DNA of 41,134 nt, from assembly GCA_002803225.1 (NCBI GenBank), contig NXFV01000205.1, positions 1 to 41,134 of the forward strand, written 5' to 3'. A program made the position numbers and the translations under genes. Positions within the stretch are counted from its first letter, which is position 1. Every line of letters begins with the position of its first letter. Of this stretch, positions 21,311 to 31,633 are shown piece by piece. The notes under the pieces were generated by a model. It did not search any database. It saw nothing but the letters and a program-made list of their open reading frames with translations, and was not told the origin of the DNA. Source of the stretch: Gamarada debralockiae. Taxonomy: Eukaryota > Ascomycota > Leotiomycetes > Helotiales > Hyphodiscaceae.

Positions 21311-21715
21311 GGGATAGGATGACAAATGTATGGGTCTCTTTGAACGATTGGGCGTTGTGGACGTGGACGGCCCTAAAGGCGAATTTGAATCGCTGAATCA
21401 GTATGAGCGATTAACAAACCAGTTCCTCGAACACGATTGTCGTTGATGCCCTGGCAATACACTTGAACCACTGAAACAACTTCAACAACTCCGATTCATT
21501 ATGATATCCATTTCTTTCGACATCAACCTCTCAATTTAAGGGGCCGTTCCTTACGAGGTTAGGCTGCTGATCTACGCAGGGGTTCGATAGTGGCTGTGCA
21601 AACAGGGTCTCGCTTCCCAGATGATCCCGATGACGTTATGATCCCTCCAATTGCATCTTCAACATCAAACAAAAATGCCCTTCCAATACCACAAATCTCA
21701 ATAACACATGAAACA
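21311..21715. promoter_or_regulatory. Upstream region of PTEN-type gene
   Basis: This stretch contains a further dyad at 21388-21412 (AATCGCT, 11 bases, AGCGATT). The PTEN frame is open upstream to at least 21590 and includes an in-frame ATG at 21638, but the family start is the ATG at 21716. Confidence 0.45.
21388..21412. repeat. 25-bp dyad, copy 3 (perfect arms)
   Basis: AATCGCT, 11 bases, AGCGATT. The arms changed A-to-G and T-to-C together relative to copies 1 and 2, so the pairing is kept. Confidence 0.6.
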
Positions 21716-23563
21716 ATGGCATCTCTACTCCGACAAATCGTAGCAGGGCCCAGGTCTAGACATCCAGAAGCCGGGCTGGATCTCTGCTATGTCACCGATC
21801 AAATAATAGCGACGTCCGGCCCCTCAGGCACCTACCCTCAACGCGCATACCGCAACCCCCTCGATCAACTCGTTAAGTTCCTGGATTACAAACACGGGAA
21901 GGAATGGGCTATCTGGGAATTCAGAGCTGAAGGGACAGGCTATCCTGACGAAGAAGTCTATGGGAGGATATACCATTATCCATGGCCTGATCATCATCCG
22001 CCGCCGTTTAGGCTGGTGCCTATGATTATGGCTGGGATGCGGAATTGGTTGCGCGAGGATCCGGCACAAGGGGAAGAGAAGGGGAAAGAGAGGAAGGGGA
22101 GAGTGGTGGTTGTGCACTGTAAGGCGGGCAAGGGGAGAAGTGGGACGGTGGCGTGTAGTTATTTGATTAGTGAGTGTGGGTGGAAACCTTCCGAGGCTTT
22201 GGCAAGGTTTACCGAGAGGAGAATGAGGCCGGGGTTTGGCCAAGGTGTGAGTATTCCGAGCCAGTTGCGGTGGGTGGGTTATGTGGATCGGTGGACGCAG
22301 TCGGGGAAGACGTATGTGGAGAGGCAGATTGAGATTATGGAGGTGCATGTTTGGGGGTTGAGGGACGGGGTTAAGGTACAGGTCGAGGGCTATGTCAATG
22401 ATGGGAAGACGATCAAACTGTTTCACGTCTTCACGAAGAAAGAGAGGGTCGTGGTTGAAGGAAATACACCGGGTGGTGCAGGGTTTACAGATATGATCTT
22501 CGATATGGCTGGATTCCAGAATGAGGGCAAGGTACCGACATCGAAGAGCTCGGATGCATTGGATGCCACTGGTAACAGTGCGCCACGACCTCCAGTGATT
22601 AGAGGGGGTTCATCAGGCTCCGCAACTCCAGAGCAGACAGGTGCCGAATCTGGTGGTGGGGCAGTTATCTTCAAACCTGCGACTCGAGTTATTCTCCCTA
22701 CCAGCGATATCAACATCGATTTCGAACGACGAAACAAAGCTTCAATGGGATGGACCATGGTCACGGCAGTCGCACATGTCTGGTTCAACACATATTTCGA
22801 AGGAAATGGCCCTGAGCAGAATGGGAAGCCAGACGACAACGGTGTATTTGAGATCGATTGGGACAAGATGGATGGCATTAAGGGCTCGAGTAGAAAAGGC
22901 ACTCGAGCGCTGGATCGGCTGGCCGTGGTTTGGAAAGCGTACGATCCAGAACCTGGTCGCGGAAGGAAGGAAGATGTGATTCACGAACCAGGAACTGATT
23001 CTCCTGTTCCACAAATGCAAGCCGCGGACTGGAGGGGAGACAATGAAACCTCACCTGGTATAGGAAAAGACCTTGGGCTCAGGACAGAGAGCCCCTTGAG
23101 TGCCAATATTAGCAAAGCGAGCAGCATTAAGAGCGATAGTGGCAAAGACGCGGACAATGATTCTGTGGAGGGTGTGAAGAGTAGTGGGCCAACGGGTGAC
23201 GAGAATCTGGATGTCAGTGTTGATGAGCTACCGCAGCCGAAGGCGAACGCTTCTGAGCCAACTCTGGCGGAGGTCAATGCTGGTCTGGATACTGCATCAG
23301 CTACAATGCCTCAACGTGGTTCCGAGGTGTAAGTCAAGTTGTACACTACAAATATTCGGCACTAAACATGAACTAACACCATCAACAGACCAGATTCAGG
23401 CACCCGCACAGACATGGATGCCCAAACTAAAGCAATGGTGGAGGGCGTTTCTCAGATCTCAACTAGAGACCTCCCCGACGGTGTGCCAGAAGACCAGCTC
23501 AAGGATGCGAAGGATCACCACATTGGTCATTTCCAATCAGCAAAGAGGACCATAGATTCATGA
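21716..23563 (+). CDS. TEP1: PTEN-type phosphoinositide 3-phosphatase
   Basis: This encodes a PTEN/TEP1 homologue of 595 residues that would remove the 3-phosphate of phosphatidylinositol polyphosphates at membranes. Exons are 21716-23328 and 23389-23563; the 60-bp intron has a GTAAGT donor and CTAAC branch. The start MASLLRQIVAGPRSRHPEAG fits the fungal family. The WPD-like loop YPWPDHHPPPF lies at about residue 90, and the P-loop HCKAGKGRSGT has its catalytic Cys at about 135; Ser replaces the Thr of human PTEN. A C2-like region follows with VHVWGLRDGVKVQVEGYV and, after a low-complexity insert, VILPTSDINIDFERRNK. The C-terminus is a long acidic, Ser-rich, probably disordered tail, much longer than in the animal protein. 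Motifs are intact and no damage is seen. Confidence 0.92.
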
Positions 23564-24477
23564 AGTTACGATTGCAGAAAGGAGAGATGATTACGGAAGC
23601 ATTATGGGATTGAAGCAATAATGATACCAATGCATGGATGGTCGGTCGGCGTACTGGGTTGCTTTTCATCACAAGGCTTAAATGAATGGCAGTGTAGATT
23701 CTGCTAGATCTATAGTAGAAAAGATACATTTCATCAGTAATTTGCTTTCTTTGATTGCTTTTGCTTTCGTGATGCTCGTGTTCCAATAACGGTATTTCTC
23801 CCCTCCCCTCCCCCACCCGGGTGGGGAAACCTCATATCCCTACATGCAAGTTCTTGAAAAAGTACTCCGATCCGCAGCCTTTTCGTTCATCCAGACCTCA
23901 CGGATTTTCTGCATGAGCCAGGTCAGATTCTGGCAGACGAGCTCTCTCTCAAAATAGTGTATCATCGTGCTCTCGATGCAAATAAGAAAAGGAGACACCC
24001 AGCGCCACTGAGCGTGACTATAAGCCTCTCCTTCGAATTTGAATTTTTGACGCGTGCCCTTCCATGCATCAATTTCAGACACTTTTGTCGCTACTCAAAA
24101 AGTCGCATCCCTTAACAGGATCAATGTGGGGCGTGACAGGAGACAGCAATAGTATACCTACCCACCACAGTAGAATCAGATAAATTTCATTTCCATCTGC
24201 GAAGCTCTTCGAAGCTCTCACATTTATGCAGCAACTGCAGTTAAATCCTCATCAAGTTTGCTTATCGACCTTTGGCTCGACCGATGGATTTTCATCAGGG
24301 TGTGGATTTTTAGTTGTTCACAGTGAAGCAACGAAGTCATCTCGCGTATCTACAATACTCTTTTCCATGTTTGAAATACCCCCTTCCCCCTTCTAAGAGT
24401 GGTTCAAAGTCCGCAGCTGATAATTAGCCGCTCACAATGCCTTCCTTTTTCTTGACTTGAGGAAACTTCACCATATG
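23564..24477. other. Intergenic, 3' of PTEN-type gene
   Basis: No gene that I can support. It includes the C-tract and palindrome at 23799-23826. Confidence 0.4.
23799..23826. repeat. C-tract with 16-bp perfect palindrome
   Basis: The plus strand has four C-runs ending in CCCCACCCGGGTGGGG (23811-23826), which is its own reverse complement. The minus strand therefore carries four runs of three or more G within about 20 bases, a classic G-quadruplex pattern. Confidence 0.6.
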
Positions 24478-25098
24478 AACAGTTCTTCGAACCTTCCCCA
24501 CTTCCCCAAATCAACATCCAGGTACCCAACCTCTTTCCAGCCAAACTTCTTATACAATCCCAACCTAAACGGCCTGTTATCAATCCAACACTCTATGCTC
24601 TCCCTATCAACCTCTCGCAATTTCCATTCGAGCAATTCCCCCTTTCCACGCCTACTTTTTGATACTCAGGACTTACACACAAAATCGTCATCAGAAAGTG
24701 CTTCTTGCCCTTCATGGCCTCATTTCTTGCCTTGTCCAAACTCCCAAAATAACGTTCGCACAAACCCCTATTCGTATTGGTGGAAAGTCCATTTGTCAGA
24801 TGCGCTGAGTCTCTGAACAATTTTCGAGGAAGAAGTTCCACCGACGAGCTTCCCACTTGAGAGTGTGGCTTTGAGATACCGAGTCGTGGCGTCGGTGGAC
24901 CGGGCGGTTTGGTGATTGCGGATGTTAAGGTCCGAAGAAGCGTCGTCTTCGGGAAGATGGAGAGGCAGGAAACATGAATGCCATTAATGGGGTCGATGTG
25001 AAGGCTTGTTTTTCAACTTTCACCAAGGAGGGGAAGTCATCTTCAGAGGTCACGTAGGAGACCTCGATTTCGGGGATTTCGTGACGAGTTTGAGACAT
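24478..25098 (-). pseudogene. Broken GNAT-family N-acetyltransferase
   Basis: Fragments of a GNAT acetyltransferase appear in order but in different frames. From ATG 25098 the first reads MSQTRHEIPEIEVSYVTSED and onward to a stop near 24930. The next gives ARSTDATTRYLKATLSSGKL. Then come WNFFLEN and, from about 24790, NRGLCERYFGSLDKARNEAM leading into the acetyl-CoA-binding motif ILCVSPEYQKVGVERG. A last shift near 24612 leads to ELLEWKLREVDRESIECWID and LYKKFGWKEVGYLDVDLGKW, ending at 24478. At least four frame changes and internal stops mean no full enzyme can be made. The substrate class cannot be told. Confidence 0.75.
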
Positions 25099-25688
25099 GA
25101 CCAGTGAGACTGGCGGTGAGTTAAACGTAATAACGAGGGAGGAGTTCGCTGGATGTACGGCAACTGATGGCCAGACTTGTACCCTTCTATAAGCTACTGC
25201 CGCCTTTACGGTATACTGATAGCCCGCCCACCCAGAACAGGTTAGTAATCAAGCTGGCGGTGAGTGACTCTCCCGGCAAGCAAGCTCAACTTTGTGCAAT
25301 CATTCGTCTAAGTTCTTTGAATGGACACAACGTCAAAGGTAAACCCCACGTTACCACGTAGATGATGTTGGTATTGACTGAGGAGTTGATGTCTTTGGCC
25401 AATTCATGAATTAACAATGAATCTAGATATCGCTTGAACGTTCCATATGAACTTCTTTGGAGTCTCTTCATCAAGAGTCCAAGGCGACTGGCCTTGGTAG
25501 TTGACGGGGGGATTTCTCAGTCTCTATAACTTCTGCATCACGCAAGAGTCACAAGAACAAGAAATGGCAGCCAGATTTTGTCTTTGGTCCCATTGCTGGA
25601 GAAGATTCATCTTTCGTTGACAATGATCTGGAACAGGATATAAGTGTCAAGGTAACCATGAAGTTATCTTGAGTTAATTCATTCATAA
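25099..25688. other. Intergenic with a possible exon remnant
   Basis: No gene that I can support. A plus-strand frame at about 25514-25678 has protein-like content (KKWQPDFVFGPIAGEDSSFV) and is bounded by a stop upstream and an AAG/GTAACC donor-like site downstream. It may be a stray exon of a lost gene. Confidence 0.3.
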
Positions 25689-28167
25689 TCAGCATTCAAT
25701 GACTGGTTGCTTGGCTGATAAAATGACCACCGCTTTGACAGCCGGCTCGACCCCAGCTCTATCCTTCTCATCCACTTTAATAAAATTATTGGAAGTCACT
25801 ATTGCTTCCGCCATCGAGGAATCCTCTGAAAGGTTTTCCCTCCTATGCGCAAAGACAGCGGCCTCCATGCACAACTCGACGACCCACCCTTCATGATTGC
25901 TGGCAGTATCTTTCATGCAAGCCCTAGTTTCGACTTCCATCGTTCTCTTGTCAAACAGTGTACCCGGTGGGTAGATCAACATCTCATAATCTTGGATATT
26001 TAGACAAGAGTCAGCTTTCGTCTCTAAAGCGAATTTGAACATTTGAGTGAAGCGCTTTCGTCGATCCATCCACTCCTCCCTGTCGTCGCGCCATGTTGCG
26101 AACCCGTCCCAATCTGATTCTTCAGGACGCTCTGGAGTGTCGCTGAAGAGGGGTGCTAAAGCCTGCGACAGTTTGATGGCCAAGCCCTTTGCCGTCTCTG
26201 GGATCTTTTGATGTCGGAAAATGTTACTTTTGGTCAAGGCAGCTCGAGCTGCGAGATCGAGATTCCTCAAAGTAACAACGCCATCTGGTTTTGTTTCAAT
26301 CAGTTTTGCATCATTACTCTTCACAGAAGCATCTGTGAGGAAAGCGTATTTACCTTGCGTGGCTAGTAATTCTCTGTACTTGGCCAGAACTTCGGATGAG
26401 TATTCATCAAATTTCGGGAAATCCGTTTCAAATACCCATTCAGCAAGAGCAGAGGTAATCAAGCTCCGAACGACTGCTTCCGGGCTGAACTTTGAAAGTT
26501 CGCACATCGCTTTTTGCAACTGCTGGGGAGCTTCCGTAGAGAGGGCTAAGCACTTGCTGACCAGTTTTCGAAGATCGTCACATTCGACGACAGACGGGAT
26601 GAATGGTACAGCCTCATTATCATGTCGACATAAGGTCTGTCGGCTTTGATCGTAAACATCGCAAAACCCTTCATCCACTTTGGTAGTTCCAAACCATTCT
26701 CGAGACGTCGCGACAAGTGTTGTGAATTTGGTACCATCCTCGCGGATCTTGCGCTCTGCCAGTAGCCTTTTCTCGAGGTCCAAGTTCCGGCCCATCAATT
26801 CTTCGATTGGGAATTTAGACTGTTCATCTCGCTTCTTTTGCGCGGCTCGCAAAGTAGACACCTCTCTTTCTAGGGCAATTACAGATGCATCGCGGTCGCT
26901 CAGGTCAAGCTTCAATTCCAACAGCTCTTCTTCCAGGTCCTTGATTTTCTCTCTGGCATGTCCGAGTCTGGTATCGATGTCGTGAGTCGAGTCCGCGGCA
27001 GCTATCGACGAGCAAACCGTGGGTGTAGGTCGTTCTTTGCGGATTGTTGGCTCGACTGAGAAACTTCCTGGCGTTTGCTTAATGGGTCCTGTCGATACCT
27101 CATCCACCGTGTGAGAAGAAAGCCTTCGATCAGATCTGTTCTTGTGGGACGTTGGTTTACAAAGTTCACAAGAATAGTCATCTGGAATGCTATTTCCAAT
27201 CAAGTTGTTCTTGACGCAGAGCGTGTGCTGCCAGATGCTGCAACTAGTGCACTGTATCCAATTAACAATTTCGTCTTCCTCGCTCAATCCTTCTAGTGCT
27301 TGTTCTTCTGCAATAGCTCCACAGATGCATCGTATCTCATCCTTTTGATATCCATAGTCTTCTATATCCTCAGATAGTAGGTCTGACAATTCATCATCGC
27401 TATCTTCGATAACTGCGAAGGCGTTTGTATGAGGTCTCGGGGTCTGGCGTTCTGGGCGTCGATCTGCCGGTTTTCGGTGGGTGGCGATCGAACGGGTTGT
27501 GGTTGGCTGAATGATAAATTGTTAGCTACTTCAAATTACTAGATACACCAGAGGAGGTGATACGTGCCCTTTTTAACAGCTTTCGTCGTCTTTTCTTCGC
27601 TGACGAAGGTCTCTCAACTGGGGATTGCGTCTGCTCGATCTCCCGCTTTATAGCAGACGGTGTTAAAGACTCGCTCGGGGGCCTGAAGCTTTGTTTCGGA
27701 GGAGCTCGAGCAGTTCTTTTGGGAGCATCTGAGGTAATTTGTAGGAGGAGTGGAAACTCGCTTTGCCTTGAAGTGCTGCGCAGTCTTCTCGCCGCTGGCT
27801 GTGCTTGCCTCGTACGATATCCATCCTCAAGTATCCTCGCAGACTCGGCTATGTCTTCCAATATATCGTCCGGGAGGCCATTTGCACCGGCTAAGCATGA
27901 AGAGCCATATTCAAAGATGTCTTTTTTCCAGGTAGACGGAGGGCAGCCAGGCTTTTGTTCTGGACCATGTCTGTTCCAAAGTGATAATAATTTGCGGTTG
28001 ATTTGGAGAAGGGTGTACGCCTCGTTCAGGCGGGAAACGATAGTTGTTTCGAAGTCCAATTCTTTGTGCTTCAAGGAATGATCGAGCCAAGCAAGCAGAG
28101 TAATCACATCTGAGGTCGGCCATCGTGCTGGCGGACCTTTTGGCCGAGCGCGCTTTTTCTTCCCCAT
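25689..28167 (-). CDS. PHD-finger chromatin protein
   Basis: Two open frames join in phase through a short intron (27507-27546, 40 bp, GTATCT donor, GCTAAC branch, CAG acceptor), giving 812 residues. Exons are 28167-27547 and 27506-25689. The N-terminus is basic (MGKKKRARPKG) and followed by a helical region WPTSDVITLLAWLDHSLKHK that looks Myb/SANT-like. A Lys/Arg-rich linker precedes the PHD finger with all C4HC3 ligands (C267, C269, C293, C296, H301, C304, C320, C323). A coiled coil follows at about 385-465, then an uncharacterised C-terminal half. PHD fingers of the Cti6/Bye1 type read H3K4 methylation; a role in transcription is inferred. Two separate genes are the alternative, but phase 0 and the branch site favour one. 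Confidence 0.8.
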
Positions 28168-28638
28168 TGTGTAGATATTTACAGTGGTCTAAGAAGAAAT
28201 ACCATCAGTGAAGCCGATGAAGGTTCATCGAGGGCGTATCGTCCCCAACCTCCGGAGAGGTTGTGATCATCCCGTGTGTGACAGGGGTTGTATGCAAGTC
28301 AATCACCAACAACTACCCTGTCAGGATAGCATGGTCAAACGCGCAAACGCGAGTACTGGCCCACCCTGTTGGTACAGTAAAAATGAGCCAATTGTATGCC
28401 AGAGAAAGAGCATTAAGTGGTGTCAGGTTGCGCAGCAATGTTGGAATCCCCTTCTGGACACCGAGCTTTTTAGTTGTTTTGTGAACCTTGCAATCAGTGA
28501 AGAAAGCCGTGGCGGAAATATTGCTGCCTACGCTGGGCAGACTCGAGAGGGGTAAGATGGTGGATTCGACATAAGTCGTAGACTGGGACTGCACTCATAT
28601 CTCTCGAGAATTTACGCATTGGAGAATATAACTTGACG
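28168..28638. promoter_or_regulatory. Divergent promoter, PHD gene and HSP70-like gene
   Basis: This 471-bp stretch separates two genes transcribed away from each other. I cannot point to a heat-shock element or other defined site. Confidence 0.4.
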
Positions 28639-31433
28639 ATGATCAGCATGGACGTCGACGAGGCGCAACTTGAGGTCTGGAGACACGAATGGATTGATGA
28701 AATCGAATCCGGAAGACTTGCGCGACTCACAGGCAGTCAAGACTATAACGAACCCGGATCGGGAAGACGACATGAGGATGAGCAGAACGGGTACCAAGAT
28801 CGCGAAATGTCAGAAGCATCCACAGCAACTCTGCGACAAATACCGCAGTCTAGAGAATCGACGGCTACAATGAGAGGAATTTCTGAAGTCTCGGACCCAC
28901 GGCCATACTCGGCAGATGGGATGGATATCGACATACCGGAGACAGGACGACCTTCGACAGCCAAAGCGAAGAAATCCACTGTCATTATCGCGACCGACTT
29001 CGGAACAACATTCTCCTCGGTCGCATTTGCCATGCGTGAGGACGGACGGCGTCCAAGGATCAAAATGATCGCCAATTATCCAGATGATCCAAGAACCTTA
29101 CAGGGCAGACCGAGTCTTGAAGTACCCACTGAGAGTTGGTATCCTGATGCAGCACAACTCGCAGAGCTGGATATGGAAATGAATCTCAACGATGAACAAG
29201 ACGTGGATCTATATGGTGTTTCTGATCAGGACGAAGACGACGACCATCAACTCGATGACTCATTAGAAGAAAATGGTGATGTGGACTCTCGCCCTCCTGA
29301 CAATGTATCTAGGAACTTCTTTTGGGGTTATGGAATCCAAAAGTTGACGGCTCCCGACATGGATCGAAAACAATTCGACCGCATAGCTCGATCAAAGTTG
29401 TTGCTGGATACAAGTAATCACACACAAGAAGTGCGCAACGAACTTCGACCTGTTATTAATAGATTGAGGCGCCGACGAATAATCGATCAAGAGGTGGACG
29501 TTATTGCACACTACCTCACCCGACTCTTCATACATGCGAAAGAGCAAATCCAGGACATTCTCGAGATCTCTGATTCGACTCCCGTCGAACACGTCTTATG
29601 TGTACCAATCGTATGGTCATCGAAGGCTTTGCGTAAAATGCAATCGGCTATGGAACGGGCAATCCAGAATTCGAGTTTAGGCTCGATGGAGAATTTGTTT
29701 CTTGTATCAGAGCCCGAAGCAGCCGCTGCATATGTACTAGGCCAAAGCGACGAAGTCAATGTGAGTATCTCACTCAATTCCCATTCATTCCTATGTGTAC
29801 TGATCATTGGATATGGGTAGCCTGGGGAAGCTTTTCTCATCCTCGACGCAGGCGGAGGGACAGGTGAGGATCATCAGTTCTTTGCCTCCCAGTTGACTCT
29901 CGGTGTTCCCCTATGCGGCACCAAACACCCCGTTTGCTCTTTGGGCATTCTCGATAGGGAGAATACTGACTTTCGAGAATTTAGTCGATGCTACAACATA
30001 TATGGTTGACAAGCAGTACCCATTGAGACTGTCAAAGGAACTCGTTGAGCCGAAAGGTAATAGTTTGAATTCCAGCACTCTACCGAGTAGATCTGAACTA
30101 ATGAATGACCCAGGCTGCCTTCATGGCTCGAGCTATCTCAATGAGGATTTCCGAAAACACTTGTTAAAGAGATTGGAAAACGAAAAGTACCTGGAACAGA
30201 ACGGTTACACGATAGAGGGCATCGTAGATACAGAAGTGGTTCTGTTTGAGAATAAAACCAAAAGGTCCTTAGACGTCAACGATAAAAATATGCCAACAGA
30301 AAAGATTAGGGTCCAGGGGCTCAAGGCAGACGAAAAGAAAGGGTTCGGGAACAACCGCCTTCTTGTCACAAGGTAAGCTCTTTAGTCTTGCGTCAGGACT
30401 TGTGGTTGACTTAATCAGGAATGAGTTCTACAAGATATTCATGCCACATCTCACAGAAATCGGGAAGTTAATGAGAGACCAGCTCACGGCTGCCAATGAT
30501 GCTGGATTTCGAGTACAGGTAGGTGATCATTTGATTTGACCAAGCAGACTACTAATCACAATGGGTCTCACCAGAAAGTCGTTCTAATTGGTGGATTTTC
30601 GGGATCGATATCCTTACGGAACTATCTCAAACATCAGCTTAAGCTGATCACCAGAACGTGCGGATATCAAATAAGGCTCATTGACTCTGTGGACACAGGA
30701 GCACCGTAAGTGATACAAAGCACAGTGCAGCTCATGTAAAGCATTGCTGACGAGTTTATGGTAGTGAGACAGCTGTTGCACATGGTGCAGTTCTCAGGGC
30801 GCTCAATAAAGAGGATGGTCCGGCCAGAATCACTCGTTCTAGCTACGGTTTCCTCCGATCAGAACCATTTGGGGAATGGCCAGAACATAACGGGGTTCGA
30901 CCAACTATTGAAAAGCTCGATGGCTACAAGTATGTGACAAACACCATCGACTGGTTGGTGAAAAAGGGAAGCGAGGTGCCTTTTCATGCAGAGTATGCTA
31001 TCACCGCCTATCACACATTCTCCACGACTCGGACAACGTTCAAGTGTGAAGAGATACTGTACGTTTCAGACAGCAGTACAGAGTCACATTATAGGAGAGG
31101 CCACGTCAAGAACAAAGGTATGGAACGCAAACTTGATCCAACATCGAAGTATATCCAGCTGCGGCTGCGGGGCTGACTTGCTACAAAACAGGGGCCGAAA
31201 TAGCAGGTAAAATAATTGCGGACATGTCCTTCCTTGTGAATGAGGGGAAAATTGAGGCAGTCGAGCCTGATCCTCGCTTTGTTAGCAAACGCCATTATAA
31301 AATCGAGTTCGAGCTTGTGATGATCATCGACGGCCGGAATTTGAGGTATGAGGCTCGCTGGCCGGCGGGAGGCGAGGTTCGAAGTGGTGGTCAGATAAGT
31401 ATTGCTGCTGCATTTCGGCCAGGAACCAATTGA
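28639..31433 (+). CDS. HSP70-like ATPase (HSPA12-type)
   Basis: This encodes an actin/HSP70-fold ATPase of 773 residues. Exons are 28639-29760, 29821-29863, 29985-30056, 30114-30372, 30419-30518, 30575-30705, 30765-31117 and 31192-31433; all junctions are GT-AG and in phase. About 110 acidic, disordered residues precede the fold. Phosphate 1 is IIATDFGTTFSSVAFA (about 116), the connect region has SEPEAAAAYVLG, phosphate 2 is LILDAGGGTVD (about 381) and the adenosine motif is VVLIGGFSGS (about 534). A C-terminal part of about 170 residues replaces the classical peptide-binding domain and has no EEVD tail. The fungal HSP70-like group is diverse and mostly uncharacterised, so chaperone activity should not be assumed. 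An in-frame ATG at 28648 is an alternative start. Confidence 0.85.
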
Positions 31434-31633
31434 TGGAGGAAAGCTGTACTATTTCAACAGTTAAGCCTGTATTACAATCAGCCTAGAAAGATTCAAATCG
31501 CACGACTTCAGTCAGATCAAGTGCTTTTGAGTGAGATTTGCTGCAAATGTAGCTCGGTTTATTCAAATTGTTGGCGCTCCTCCCTTCGTCGGTAAAATCG
31601 ACAAGTGTGATGGCGGCGGCGATTCGTTTCTGA

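Noticed and set aside
21560..21600. GGGGTTCGAT word resembling a tRNA B box
   Set aside because: No matching A box or cloverleaf arms around it; it lies just ahead of the PTEN-type frame.
21824..22902. Long minus-strand frames across the PTEN-type gene
   Set aside because: They overlap the conserved phosphatase motifs on the other strand and have a composition typical of antisense frames.
24457..24816. Plus-strand frame of 119 codons
   Set aside because: Antisense shadow of the GNAT pseudogene, which shows recognisable family segments on the minus strand.
27557..28081. Plus-strand frame of 174 codons
   Set aside because: Antisense of the first exon of the PHD-finger gene, which joins in phase to the second exon.
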